Assembly: GCF_031877795.1 (NCBI RefSeq)
Contig: NC_133935.1
Coordinates: 82,365,748-82,429,747, forward strand
DNA: 64,000 nt
Reading direction: 5' to 3'
Source: Strix aluco
Taxonomy: Eukaryota > Chordata > Aves > Strigiformes > Strigidae
The notes beneath the pieces are model-generated. The model had not been told where the DNA came from, searched no databases, and was given only the letters and a program-made list of their open reading frames with translations. The first letter of the stretch is position 1. Each line of letters begins with the position of its first letter. Positions 35,741 to 49,040 of the stretch are shown here, piece by piece. The position numbers and the translations under genes are program-made.

Positions 35741-38700
35741 GTAAGTTTTTCCCTGGAACGGGAGTTAATTTCATTGACCCTTTATTGAAGTTCTCACTCA
35801 TCCTGAATTTAATGAACAGCTTTCTTGTGTTTTTAGAGTAGAAGGAAAAACAGACTTTTAAAAAAAATGTGAACAAATGCCTCTCATCCTTAATCACCGT
35901 TCACTTAGATAGCTTTCTGTTACAATTATTTATTATTTCTTCAGCCTCTAGATCAAGCTTCTTTCTGCTCCCGAGAAGGTTTCTTCCAAAAGAGGGTCAT
36001 ATATCTACATCAGTTTGTTTAAAAACTGCAGCTATACTTTCATGCTTTAAAAATTGTAGCAAAAGTGCCAAAACTGAAGGAAAAAAAAATATATTCCAAA
36101 GTGAACGCAAATTCTGTTGATTTAAGCAGTTACTGACATCTATTGACTCTGTAGGACCATTCAGAAGACTGAGGATATTTATTTATTTATTTATATGGAT
36201 GATTTGCAAAATGCATAGCCAAAAGCAGTTGTCTTTGCAAAATGAATGTCTCGAATAATAAATGGAGTCATATCACTAGTGCAAACATTTTTCACAGGAA
36301 AGGCTACCAGAATTTCATATAGGATTTCTTGAGAGCATTAGATTTTCTTTTTTTATATTTTTCATTTCAGTGCATTACTGTCAAAGAATAATTTGTAGAA
36401 AATAATGAAGATCAAAATTTAGTTTCAGAGATTTATGGGGAGGTTTAGTTATTGATCTGGAACTCTAGAATTCTCCTATTCCAACTACAGTAGATTATTT
36501 AAAACTTAATAAAAACTGTGGGCTTCAGTTCATGGAGTGGAAAGTTAATTCAAATTATTGGTGAGAAAGGATAGATAACCTACTTTTATAGCTGCTTTAG
36601 TAATCATTTGTATCATGATATATTGCCCGTCTTAGAGCTCAATGCCTATTTATTTTGAGATATTAATTTGAAGACCAATTGTGACAAGAAAAGTCCAGGA
36701 GGAGTATCATAAAACAAAATGTTTCTATTGATACTTAAGCTGTTTCTGGGAATTAGTTGCTAGGTAGACTTTATTTGAATTTATTCTTTTTCGCAAGAAA
36801 TATGCAGTTTTTACTGTGAACTCACTCTGCAAATGTTTTTACAATATGCTGTTCCTTCTGTTTGATATTTAAAGAATCTTTTCCCAGCTAATGTGCCTGC
36901 CTTGTATTCCCTTAATCCTTTAAACTAATCTACTGTTGAAAACTTTTCTCCTGCTTATGAAATAGTTGTGGCTCCTGATAAGAAAATCTGCTTCATTTTC
37001 TGACCCTTTTGTTAAGATGGGAGGGAGGATGATGAAGCAATTCTGCCATGTGTGGTTTCTGAAACTCCAGCTTTTTAAAGCAAACATTCAGACTGGTCAT
37101 TAAGACCAGCGGTCCTCACTTTTGCTAGCGCTTGACTTTTTATAGTCCTACTGACTTTGTAACATACTGAAGGGCCGTCTGTATTTTGCAGATGTAGAAG
37201 GAAGGGTCCAAAGAGCACGTGGACCTCTGCTCTTGTAAATCCCCATCTCCTGCCTGTAACACCAGGCTTTGTTCTTTTACAGAACGAAAGAGATACCAGA
37301 AGGAGTGTTTTGTGTATGTGTATTTATCTGCTTTTTAGATGATAACAGCAAGATTTAAGGCTTGATCTCACTTCTATTGGAACAGGTAGCAACAGGACTG
37401 GATCTCAGGCTGGTACTTTACTGGCCATTGCATTACGGGGTGGCCATTGCTTTGGGTGTGTCGGGCCTGAAAGCTTGGTGTCTTAACCGTGTTTAGAGTC
37501 TAGCAGGTAGGGAAAAGGACATAAATAAGTCTGGCTATGAGAAGCGTAAGATAAGATTATGAAAACAGATCTGCATAGGTTTCTGCAGAGATGTGGTGGA
37601 ATAATCTGTATGCATCCTGAGTTCTGGCCAGTTTGGGTTGATGTGAACTGGAAAAAGAAAGGTCACAATAACTTTGCATCTCAAATAAAATGTGTGCAGA
37701 TCTATTGTTCATATGAATGCATGCCCTCAAACCATTTTAGTGGGGTTTGGTGGTTGGGGTTTTTTTTTGTGTGGGTTTTTTTTTTTATTAGTAGCTTGTA
37801 CATCTTTCTTTCTGTAAATGAGGGTGCAATAAGCAGGCTCTTTTTTGGGTAGCTGCAGTGCTGCCTGGGATTACCCTAGGAGTTCTTGATGGTTTTTTAA
37901 AAGCTTAGACAGAATGTCATGAATATATAAACATTGCAGATTATAAGAAGAGAATGAAGAAAAAAATATGAAGTTTTCCTCAAACTTAAATTCTGTGGTG
38001 GTTTTTTTTTTTTTTCAAGTGTCATTTGACAAATACCCACTCAGCCATACTTCTGCAGCATCTTTTGTGCTGTAAATATGTTACCTCCTGGCAGTGTGCT
38101 TTATGAAAAAGAACTGCTTTCAAAGACCAGTTAATTATAATTACGCTAATGGCACCGTTTTAATTTTGAGTGATGACAGCTGACTAATCAGGATGCAGGT
38201 CATTCTTTTTATTATGGTTAGGAGAGGTCAAGGGCTGCACACCGTGATCCATAAAATCCCATCCTGGTTAACTGCTTCTTCTCACACCAATGTATTTCAT
38301 CAGGCTGATAACATGTGCATGATTTCTGTATTCCCTATGGTTTTGAAGTTAAGGAAGAAAAGCAAAATGCAAGAACATCATCAAGCACATCAGCAAGCAC
38401 ATATTGTTTAACAAACTTGTTGTTGACGATGTAAAATGCTTAGCAGAAATTCATGTGATATGCACTGAATGTATAATACTATTTTTTTTTTGTCAAACAG
38501 AATCCACTTAAGTTGTTACACTTAATTTATGACACTTGGTTTCTTTTCAGTTTACCCTGTGTATCTGTGTCAGAATTGCTGTGAACTTTTGGTTGGTGAA
38601 TATACCTTGCCCACAGTTTGTGTTTCTGTTAGCATGTGGTCTGAGAGATAGCAGTTGTAGTGACAGATCTGCATAAATATCAGTTCAGTTTCATGATTCA

Positions 38701-41700
38701 AAGGTAAGAGTGAACCCTAACAAAGTTATCACTTATGAATAACAGTTGAAATTGCATGATTTGGCTCGTTAGTTGTCTTGTTTCTTGAAGTCTTTTTAAA
38801 AGAGTGGCAATATCAAAGAAGATGTCATGGTTTAATATTATTGGCTTAGTAGGTGTATGAATTGATTTGAGGAAAGAGGAATAGCAGCCACAAAGCTTAT
38901 TGTATAATTCTTCAAAGTTTGAGTGGTTTGTCTTAAGTTTGTTACATTGTTTATCATGAACACCATGGCCCTGATTCAGACTTGCACCATTTTCTTTCTT
39001 TACCTTGCACACAGGATGTTCAGTGAACTTGTTTATATTTTCCTGTATTAATTTTAAAGCTTTAGGTTTTTCTTTTTAGTTTCTTTCTATGTGACATTTT
39101 CCCTAACAAAGAAGAGAGGGAAACTACTGTGCATACCATCTTTGTAGATTATTTCATGTCAGGGGAGGCAGATGTGTGTGAAAATGGTTTCTAGTCCTGA
39201 AGTTCTTGTATGTGTCTCTTAAAAGCTCAGAGCAGGCTTCGACTTTAAAATACCCCTACCACTGGTAGAGAGAGAAATACTGGTGACCATGGGATGAAAA
39301 ACTTTCTAATGGCTATTCTGCAGACTTCACTAGGTACTGGTTTTCTATTCTCACCACAGTCCACTAGACCTGCAAATCATCTAGGAGTCCTTTCCCAGTT
39401 AGTCGTCTTTGTTATCAGCAGCTCAAGGGACAGTTCTGAAGAAAAGGGAGCAACTATCCTTTTTGCAGCCAGGCATAACCCTTTCCTGGGTGTTAATTCC
39501 TAGCTACTGAAGTGCCCCATTTCTTTTATTTAGTAAATTTGACACAAAAGCAAGTACAAAGCATGCTTTCTATTCCTCTCTCTTCTGCTCCCCCTTCCCC
39601 ACTGTTTTTCTCTGTCAGTCCACCACCTTCTCCTCATTCTAGTACTTGAGAACGTTGCTGTAGAAATGAGATAATCTAGTTCAGTTAAAAATCTCCTTGA
39701 GGATCTGCAAGGTATATGCGTTAGGTGGGTGGGCAGATGTTGTTTCTGACAATTTTATTCTACCTTACTCCTTTTTTTTTTTTTAATCCTGTTTTCTATC
39801 CTTAATATGTTTATATAAAGGCTATCAAAAGCTTACTGGTGCTGTAGAGGTAGTTGTGTTCTTCTATAAACCATAAACTCAGAAGTCAGCTTTTCAGAGA
39901 AAATTTGCAATGTAATGTAGCTGTAAGTAAAGATGTGCCTTTGAGTTCATGTCTTTAACTTGAAGACAAGTTGTTTGATAGCCCAACTAAATAAAGAACA
40001 AACACATCATGGCAAGATAATGGTGGGAAAGTTCTTACAGCAGGAATTTTGAGGACTGGATTATTAAGTAAAGGATCTTAAGGTAAGCTTTACCAGACAA
40101 CACTGCATTCTACATCTTACTTAATGTTTTGAAATGGTAGTTGTTCTGGAAACATGTACTTATAGTAATATTTTCCTTACCTCTCTACATATAAAGTAAT
40201 TTGTCTGAAACCTGGGAGTTCTGTTTCTAATGGTTTGAAGAATCCTCTTTCAAGAAGAGATAAATTAGTTGCACACAATGTCTACAAACTTCCTATTGAG
40301 TGGACACTTGAATATTTGTGGAGTGGGAGAAGAAATGGGACAGCTTGTCGGAGAGAATGATTTTAGTTGTCTTTGTTTTGCCAAGCCAAATACGATAGTA
40401 CTTTGGGTTGCTGTTACTTCTGGCAGAGGTGGATTAATGGACAGGCTGTAAATAAGACTGACATAACAGAAACAGTTTGTCGTGCCTACGCTGTATGTGT
40501 TTCAAGAGACTGACATGCATGTGGATAAATACACCAGCAAATCTAAAAATCTCTAACGCCTGTGATCAGCAGCTGGAAATGGAAAGAGATGACCTTTCCT
40601 CCCCACCATCTAACACTTAAGCAATGGGAACAAAAGGTCTAAAGGCCAGAGAATGGGTCTTGCTGTGCCTCAGTTGTGGCCTGTGGTTTGTTTTAATGTT
40701 ACAGCTTTTGGAAAATGTAGTTGGCTTCCTAAATCACTCTCTTTGTGTAGGCAAGACTTCACAATGCTGTGTAGGAATTTGGTTTCCTGAAGTGTTCACA
40801 GAGCCTCTTCAGGGCTGACAGTTATTTAACACAACCCTATAAAACATGATTTCTCATGATTTTTTTTTTTTTTTGTTCACTCTGTAGAGGCTTTGACAGA
40901 AGGCATTTCTGAAGTGCCTTTGTACATTTTCCAAATGGCGTTAAAAATGTTGTGGGGCACATACTGCAATTTGTTTGCTTAAAATTACCTGACACAAGTA
41001 ATGATCATACCTTAGCTGAAACAGCTCTCTGGGCCTCTGGTGGTGGGAGAGAGAAGAACGCCTGAGATACTCCCAGGATTTCCAGCGTGCCTCCCGGTGT
41101 GCAAGAATTCCCATCACGTACACGGGTGTCAGAGGTGTGTGTTCAAGGGGGGAGAAAAGGAACCGAATGGCTCTCTTTAGCAGGTGCTAGCTTGTGCCTG
41201 ATGGAGTTTAACAAGCAAGCTAGATTTAATTTTAATTCTGTTAGTAGGTCTGATGCTGGCTCTACACTGCACCGATAGCTCTCTTAAAGCATTACATGAA
41301 ATTTCATGAATTGAGATAGACTTTAAAAGAGGATGCGGATATGCTTCTTAAATGCTGAGCCTAGGGGAGTACATTGCATCTGTCGGCATTCATTTCAAGT
41401 GGTGTTTTCTTTAGTTACTTTGTGGTGTGAATGTTTCCTTTAAACTTTATTTAGAGGAATCAGTATGCATTCTCTCCAGTAAATAATTTTAAAATGTTCT
41501 GTAGAAATACATTTAGGACTGGTTGCAGTTTTTTGTCTCCTTGTGCTGAAGTCACCTTAAATCCATCACCCCAGCCTGTAGAGTCGTCAGGCAGAAATCT
41601 TTCTGTGAAGGTAGATGAGTTGTTCCTGCATCAGTTTTGCTTGAGCATGCTGAAGACAGCCATGTAATAACATGTAGTAATGAAACCTGTTGGAATTTTA

Positions 41701-41701
41701 G
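35741..41701 (+). other. Probable intron, no gene seen
   Basis: AT-rich sequence with frequent T runs. It includes (ATTT)4 at about 36177-36193 and a T/G tract at 37741-37787. Open frames of 60-104 codons occur on both strands without domain signatures. No CpG cluster or RNA gene was found. Confidence 0.45.
37741..37787 (+). repeat. T/G-rich tract
   Basis: A GGTTTGGTGGTTGGGG stretch leads into two T runs separated by GTGTGGG. It is similar in style to the longer tract at 21979-22103. Confidence 0.8.
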
Positions 41702-41737
41702 AAGAGCATCTAGTCTCTTTGATCTTGCTAACAAGCA

Positions 41738-41810
41738 ATGATTCAAGTGCTACAGATTGTAAAGGATCTGGTGTCGCCAGCAAGACGGAGAACAGATGCT
41801 GCTAAGAAAG
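41738..41810 (+). other. Candidate coding exon with ATG start and strong donor
   Basis: The 3' edge AAAG|GTAAGA at 41810|41811 is close to the donor consensus. An ATG at 41738 (G at -3) follows an in-frame TAA nine bases upstream and opens 24 codons plus one base, starting MIQVLQIVKDLVSP and ending with basic residues (ARRRTDAAKK). Composition is more exon-like than its surroundings: two CpGs and GC-rich codons. The 5' edge is unclear. ATTTTAG ends at 41701, or GTGCTACAG ends at 41755 with a branch-like TGCTAAC 25-30 nt before it. Both have weak pyrimidine tracts. I recognise no family. It could be the first coding exon of the gene starting in the CpG island, an alternative exon, or chance. 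Confidence 0.35.
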
Positions 41811-44800
41811 GTAAGAGCAGCACTGGGATATATTCAGTGTTCTGAGTAATTTACTGTAAATCAGAAATATTTTGGAGTTTGGTTGTACTTAAACTGTGTA
41901 CTCGATGCTTAAAAATATTCTTTGTTGTGGCATGTACAGCTGCCATAATTTGGCTTAGAACTACATTAAGCCTAATTATTATCGTTTTGCAACTGCAGTT
42001 TTCCCAAAGAGAATCCCGATGACGTTTATTATGCTGAAGATGGAGTTTGTGTCAGCATTTGTATCTGCTACTGTTGCTCTAAAGATCTTTTCCTTATTTT
42101 TCTGTGGTAACAATGTTTTTCTTGTCTGGATAGCTCAGGCTGTGAAAACAGCAACCGTATTCCGTGAAATCCCATCAGAATAGTTTCTAGTCAATATTCT
42201 AAATGAGAATAAGAGCAAAAATAGGTTTCTTCAGTGTTTATGGAAATGAGACTGAAAGTACACAGCTGCACTGCTGGTTAGGTTTTACAATGAGTTCATT
42301 TCTAGATTACAACTAACTTCAAAATCCGAAATGGCTCTTGCAAGTGTACAAACTATTACTTGAAATCCTCAATTATTGTTTGAAAGTAATTGATGTTAAA
42401 TGCTTTTCTTGTTCTCTTCAGCATGTTGAATGTTTGGTTTTTTCTTCGCTAATGTAGTGCCATCCTTTGTGGTATCTGGCATACTTATCTAATTAGGAAC
42501 TGATTAAACAGGGTTTTTTCATCTTTACTTTTACATCTTAATTGCTGTTGCTGAATATATAGTTTGTAGAGGAACTAAATAATCTGTAGAGATGTCTTAG
42601 AAATTGCATTCCTTTTTTTACTAGAATTAATTTTCTAGGACTGCTTTATTTTGTATCGGATAAGTCATGAATAATTTAGGATCTACAGCATCTGTGTCTG
42701 CCTGTTACCGTGTCATTGTTCTGTTCTGCCCTTACACGTAATGTGTGGCTATAGGCAAGTACTTTTATTTTAAGTCAGTCATCTAATAACATCAGGCTGC
42801 TGTAATTCTAATGAGTTAGTTTAATGAAACACCTCTGTAAGAAAACAAAATGAGTAAAGGTAAACTGCGCTCTGCTGCTACCTTCTTGTTCTGAAAAAAA
42901 GCCATGCATTTCAGAAAACCAAGCTTCCTAATTACTTCTTTAGATTTTGCAGTGATTGGTTGAACATCCCACCCAACAGTTTTGTAATTTCATCAGAGTG
43001 AATTATTTGATTTCAGTTCTGTGTTTACTGTTCATCTTTTGATTTGTGTACTTATGCTCCACTAGTTACAGAGAAGAATGAAGGGGACGGTTCTCCTTGT
43101 TTGCTCTGCCTGTAGCTAGCTAGTCAGGCTTGATTTTTATAGAAGTAGTGTAAGAACTAGTTTAAAAAGACACCATCAAAAAATATTTAAAAAATTTGTT
43201 TATTGCAACAAATTCAATGGCACTGGAAGGGAAAGCCTTGAAAAACATAAGGAACTGCTCATTTTCTCAGTTCCAAAGCATTGACTGTTTTTTGCTCTCC
43301 ATTGGTTTACTCCCTTGTTAAAAGACAGTAATTGTGGGTCGTTGTTTGGGCGGTATTCCTAAGCTGGTAGTAACTGAGCTAATTAGATATTAAATCTTAC
43401 AGGACTTGGTAGTACATTTTGACAAGCACTATTAAGATCTTACCATTAAAAAAAAAATTCAAACATTCTGAAGAAAACATTCACAAAAGATGCAAAATGC
43501 TGACAGACTTCTGTGATAAATACAGCAATTTGAGTAGGCATTAGGTTGTTGGTTTGTTTTTTTTTCTTTTTCACAGCATGCAACATTAGGCATCTGCTGT
43601 ATGTGAAGGATTGTATTCTACAGAAATGACTCATTATTGTTTTCAGTAAATGGAAAAATGTATTTGTAAAGGAAGAGTTGCTAGGATGCCCAGTGTGAAT
43701 GTGAGGTGAATTCGTTGAGGCATGAGGGATGATATGTGAAGTGTTTACCAATGTGCTTTCAAATTGGTGTTGGTAAATGTTTTTAATCCTACTCCTTGGG
43801 TGCATCCTCTTCTTCCCCTTAAAAAGAGCGTTTATCATTAGAATATAATTTATTGGGTAGAAGTCTGAAATTTATTGGTTTTGACTTGTGTGAAAATTTT
43901 CTTAAAAATCTCTGTCCCTTTTCATGAAAAATAGGAACTCAAGAAACCAAAATTGAAAATAACTGAGCAGACACTCGCAGAAGGGTCACTGCACGTGGGG
44001 AGTGGAGGAAGAGCACAGCCTTCGTTAGGGGCCTAACTTGCACTCAGGAGACAAATGTTACAAAGTAGTATAATGTATTAATTGCACATAGTTTAAGATT
44101 GAATTAATGTCCTAACTGTATAACTATTTTTCTAAATAGTACACAAGGTTGTGGAGGAAAGGATTCCTCCAGCCTCCAGTTTTCCCAGCATTTATTTTCA
44201 GGCTAAGACCTAGAAACACAGTTACTAGGCAAGAGAGTGGTTTTTTTGCATCCATGGTTCAACAACAGAAGCTTGTTATAAGGCCTATGGTAAGCATAGC
44301 TACTATGGAGAAGAAAATTCAATCCTTCCGAAGAAATTCCTGCAGAATGTTGTGTAAAAGAAACCCATTATTAACATTTCATGGGTCGAGATGTGGATCT
44401 AATGGAATAGTTGAACAGCCTGCCAAAGTTGCTGAGTCTAATTGGTTTTTACAGGCCAGAGTTTGTTTTCATTGTGGCTGTGACTCATGCCCCTAGTTAA
44501 ATTAAATTTCATTTTCTCTATCATGAGTGTGATAAATAAATGGTTTACAAATACAAGACTAAATCCTACAAACAGTTAGGCACTGTGAATATGAGTATTT
44601 ATCTTGTCTCCCAGTTGCGAGTCCTGTGGTTATGGGTTTCTCTTTGACTGTTGAGGCTGACATCAGAAAATCCTTCAATAGGCCTCTTAGGTTCTTGCTT
44701 AGTGATACACGCAGTGAGCTAAACAGTAAGTTTCAGTTTATAATGTCTCACATTTCCATCCTTTTTTAATCTTGTGCTGCTTAAAACTTGAATCCTTTAA

Positions 44801-45098
44801 TACTTTTTTTTTTTATTATTATTTTTAGAAAAAACCCACCCTCTAATTGTGTTTCACAGTCTTCCAATTGCAGTGAAAGCTGAGTGTGTAGAGCTTTTTG
44901 TTTGCTTTTTATGGTTTTTGCTTTTGGGAAAACCAACCCAGACCCTTACCGTATTTAGGTAACATCAGGTCAGTTAAAGAAAAAAATTGCCTCTAATCCA
45001 TTTATTCTCAAAAGGGTAACACTTTACATGCTCTGTAAATTTGAAGGTGAACATGAAGCTGTAGAGAAAATAAAGATATTTTGAAGAGGTTGCCATCA

Positions 45099-45143
45099 TT
45101 TTAATTTCATAAGACTTGAATTTCTTAATTTATGAAATTAAAA
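45099..45143. repeat. Perfect inverted repeat, 14-bp arms
   Basis: TTTTAATTTCATAA at 45099-45112 and its exact reverse complement at 45130-45143 are separated by 17 nt. It is AT-rich, so formation by chance over tens of kilobases is plausible. Confidence 0.85.
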
Positions 45144-47280
45144 GTCTGTCTTTGGATAAAGTCCTAAATGTCCTAAATCACACCAGTTTAAAATTCTCTT
45201 GATAAGCAGTCTAATTCAAAGCCAAACATTTTGCAAGATCTGAAACGTTTTGAAGTTTTTAAAAGTAGTTCAAATGTTAATTCTCCTAGAGAAATCCATG
45301 TATAGTATAAATGTATTAATTATTTTATTTTTCCCATCACTGAAATACTGGTTGAAATCCAAGTCGTTTAAAATTAATAAAGAAATATTTATGTTTGCTT
45401 CTTTCTTCCCTTCTTCCTTTTACAGATAGCCACAGCAGAACTTAATTGGCACCATTACCTTGATGTTAGGATATAAAAAGAGATATTTTATTAAAATATT
45501 TCTAGCAGATGGGACAACTAAATCAAAATCATAGAATTAAAAAGGCATGCAGTGATTTAGTGTAAGAGATGGATAACTGAGAGAAAAGTTTGGTTTGAGG
45601 TTTTTATGGATTGCAAGAGGAGACCTAAGATTGGTCACTGCAGTATTTGGGCTGTAAGCCAAAGATAAGGCTCATCAGGAAACCCCTGTATTTCTTTAGG
45701 CGATGTATCTTATTGCAGCCTTTGAGGTTTCAGACAAAGCTTACGGATATCTTCAGTTTCAAAGATAGTTTTCATTCTGGAAACGTGGGCCTACGAGGTA
45801 TGTAAACGTTGGGTCAGACAAGAATAATCATGTTTAAATGTGCCAGTAATAGCTCACACTTTAGAGGTTACTGCCTGAATTCACTTACTGTGGTAGAACC
45901 TTGTATTTCAGACTGAGACTTGGCAAGTAATCTGCCGTATTTTTTTGGTTTATTTTTTTTGGAATGGACTAAGTCGATGAGTTGCAAGATGGAGAAAATA
46001 AAATAAAGATCCCACATCAAGCAGCTGTTGTTACTTTTGGTGATAGTAGAGGAAAGGTATAATCAAACGCATTCCCTCAAGGGCAACTAGGGAAACTCTT
46101 CAGTCTCTTGATTTTTTATCTATTTGTTACAACATCTTTGCACAGGAGGCTGAGAATTTTGACTCATATGGGAGGTTTCAGGGTTACCTGAATTTCTTTT
46201 TTAATTTCTTTTTTAACTTCCTGCTTTCCTTCAGAAAGAATTACATACTTTTTCCTTTCTATCTCTTAGGATTTTTTAAAATGTAGTACTTTATTCTTAA
46301 GTGACTTCTGTTTTATATATGTGAGAAGCCATTTTTTACTCTTTTTCTAATGTGGTTTTTTTTAAACTTTTCAGTCTGCTTATAGCAGTTTGCTTCATTA
46401 CTTAAGAATTGCCCCACTTAAATACTCTGCAATGAACACTGTGTAGGAAATGTCTATTTAAAATAAAAATCTTAGGACTTCCTGATTTTTGCCCTGGCCT
46501 CTTTTAAGAGCAGAGCTATATGTTATGGCAGTTTGCTTTCAGGCAAGGTTCTGCAAGCATGCACATGAGCTGACTGAATGCAGCATGCAGCCTAAAGCTT
46601 GAAAAGTTCTTGAGGAATTTCTGGGACAAGTTCTTAACCATCATTGACCAGCATCTCATTTGTGCTAAGATTGGCCCAATTTTTTAAGTTTCTGGCATAC
46701 TTTGTAGCCTAATGTGCATCATCTGTGATTCTTCCTTCAATCCAGGTGATAAAGATCCTGATTCCTTTTCAGTCACAGGAAAATCTCATGTTCTGTTTGC
46801 TGAGCTCTGGATTAGTTGCCCGAAGGGTTGTTGTATGCAAGAACTGTCATGATAACTGGTATTTTTTGTGTAATTGGATTGAGCAAGTGACATTATGAAA
46901 GCATATGCATGCTTTCTGATGCAAACCAATAATAATAATATTATTTTTCTCAAGAAAGCTCTTCCACCTCCTGAGCCAGAACCAAAATATTGAACAAATC
47001 AGTAATGCTTTCAAAGATTGCTTAGATTTTTTTCATGAGTATTAAAAAAAAACAAACCCCAAAACCGCTGGCTTTTGCATGTATCTCTTTGGTGTCAGCT
47101 TCCTGTATCATCTTCCTGTAATCATCTGTTATCTTCCAGGGAAACTGAACATAGACAAAGAATGCAGTAGGACTGGATACCTTCTGGAGACTTTTTTGTT
47201 TTCAAATTGTTAATGAAACCCAAATGGTGTCCTGCATAAAATGGGTAGATGGAGATATCTTATTCTCACGTATTTTAAAG

Positions 47281-47299
47281 AAAAAAAAAAAAAAAAAAA
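47281..47299 (+). repeat. Poly(A)19 tract
   Basis: Nineteen consecutive A follow TTTTAAAG. It is one of the few long A runs on the plus strand in the half downstream of the island, where T runs dominate. No retroposed gene or short target duplication was recognised beside it. Confidence 0.9.
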
Positions 47300-49040
47300 G
47301 GAATTCAGACTTCCCACCACTGCTCCAGAGCTGCTTCAAGAATTTTTCCAGCTCATGTGATTTCATTATACGTAGAGTTTTCTTCGATCTTTTCTTTCAA
47401 AAACAATCACCTCTCATACCCTTCAGTGTCTTCTGGTTGGCAAAAACATAATTTAGTGGTATTTCAGGTTGAAATAACCCTAAAAAAAACTTCAGCTTCC
47501 TTGGACTGTGTGTCTAGGAGGTAGAAAATAAGTCTTCTCATTCAAGTGTACCTAGAAAAGCTGATGTGAAAAATTGGTATATTTAAAGGGTGGATGAGAT
47601 TATCACAATCTAATGTGACCTCTTGCTTAAAGGTGAACTACTGACTATAGCCATTCCTCTGTACAACCAGTGTTACTACAGTTCATGTGAATATGAATGA
47701 AGGTTGGGTAGTCATAGGTATTTTATTGTTGAAGGAATACTATTATAATCTAGGTTGGATATTTTAACTGAGAAATGCTGGATAGAAGTAAAGGTTTTGT
47801 AGATGTGTATACCTGTTCTCAAATTTGTTTTCTGGAGGTAGAATGGATGTGGGAGAATAGCGATCTTTCTCTTGTAAGGCCAGAATATGGGTGAACAGTA
47901 AATTTTATTTATTTATTAATTAAAATAAAAATGAACTCGGCAAGTTCTTCAATGAGCTGCCAAGTCTGACAGCAGGGACTTAAATTTTTTTTTGGTGTCA
48001 TTAAATATGAAATTCTGCCCATGGCAGTCAAGATAATTTATTGTATTCTGCAGCTCATCAGTACATATATGCAGCTTCAATTCATTATTTACTATGGCTA
48101 AGGTTCTACCAATGTGACAAAATTTAACTGAATTTCAACAGGCTCTACTGACATTATTATATTTGTATTAAAGTTAGGCCTTTCGGCTGTGGTTTCACAG
48201 ATAATTAACGCTAGCATAAATGACTCCTCTTAAAGATGCACTCCTGCCTTGCTTCTGCTACTCTTTTTGTCTCCTCATCCCGATTCAAATCCCTGTAGAG
48301 CTTCATAAGCATTCCTATAGCCATATACTGATTTGAATTGGGAAGCTGATCTGAATTAAGCTACACTTTTCTTTCTTGTTGAGCTAGTTTTAATCTTGAT
48401 CTGTTTAACCAATCCAGTTACTGATGCAGGTTCACAAACATGCCAGCTGAAAGGAGGAGCCCGCAGTGGGATGTGAGTAAATACGAGAGGGTGGGGGTGG
48501 CCTTCCTTCCGTGGTGGCACTGGCTGGCGCTAGCCTAAAGTGCCTCTGAGACATGCTACTGCAAGAGTGTGAGGAATTCCACCTCAGGATGATACAAACA
48601 CAAGCAAGTAATAATACAGTTGGATCACTGAACAACTGGACACACAGTGACTCATCTAGAGGATTTTTAGCTCCAGTGTTCCATTTCTGTGGCTGGCATC
48701 CACTAGCTCTCACTTTGAATAGTAGTAACTTCCATGGGATATACAAACATGGTTTTGCTATTGCATTTCTTATCCTGACAATTTATTGCCTTTTTACTTC
48801 ATTTAATAAAAATATAAACATGCTTAAACTATTTAATTTTTCTCATTTGTGTGATGCTAGACGCAATGATTAAGAAAGGTTGCAGCGCTGCTTAGGCATA
48901 TGTAGCTGTTAATGACTTACTTTAGTGTCTGTTTATTTGGTCTTTGATTATTAGGTAGGTGGCATCATTTACCAAAGTAGTTAGATATTGTATCTTGGGA
49001 ATTGATCTATGGCTTAACAACATAATACAGACAGCTTAAA

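Larger units (their letters stand above)
41811..49040 (+). other. Probable intron
   Basis: No confident exon. It holds an inverted repeat at 45099-45143, a strong isolated acceptor ending at 45425 and poly(A)19 at 47281-47299. A 115-codon open frame at 44149-44496 shows no recognisable family and is left uncalled. Confidence 0.45.
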
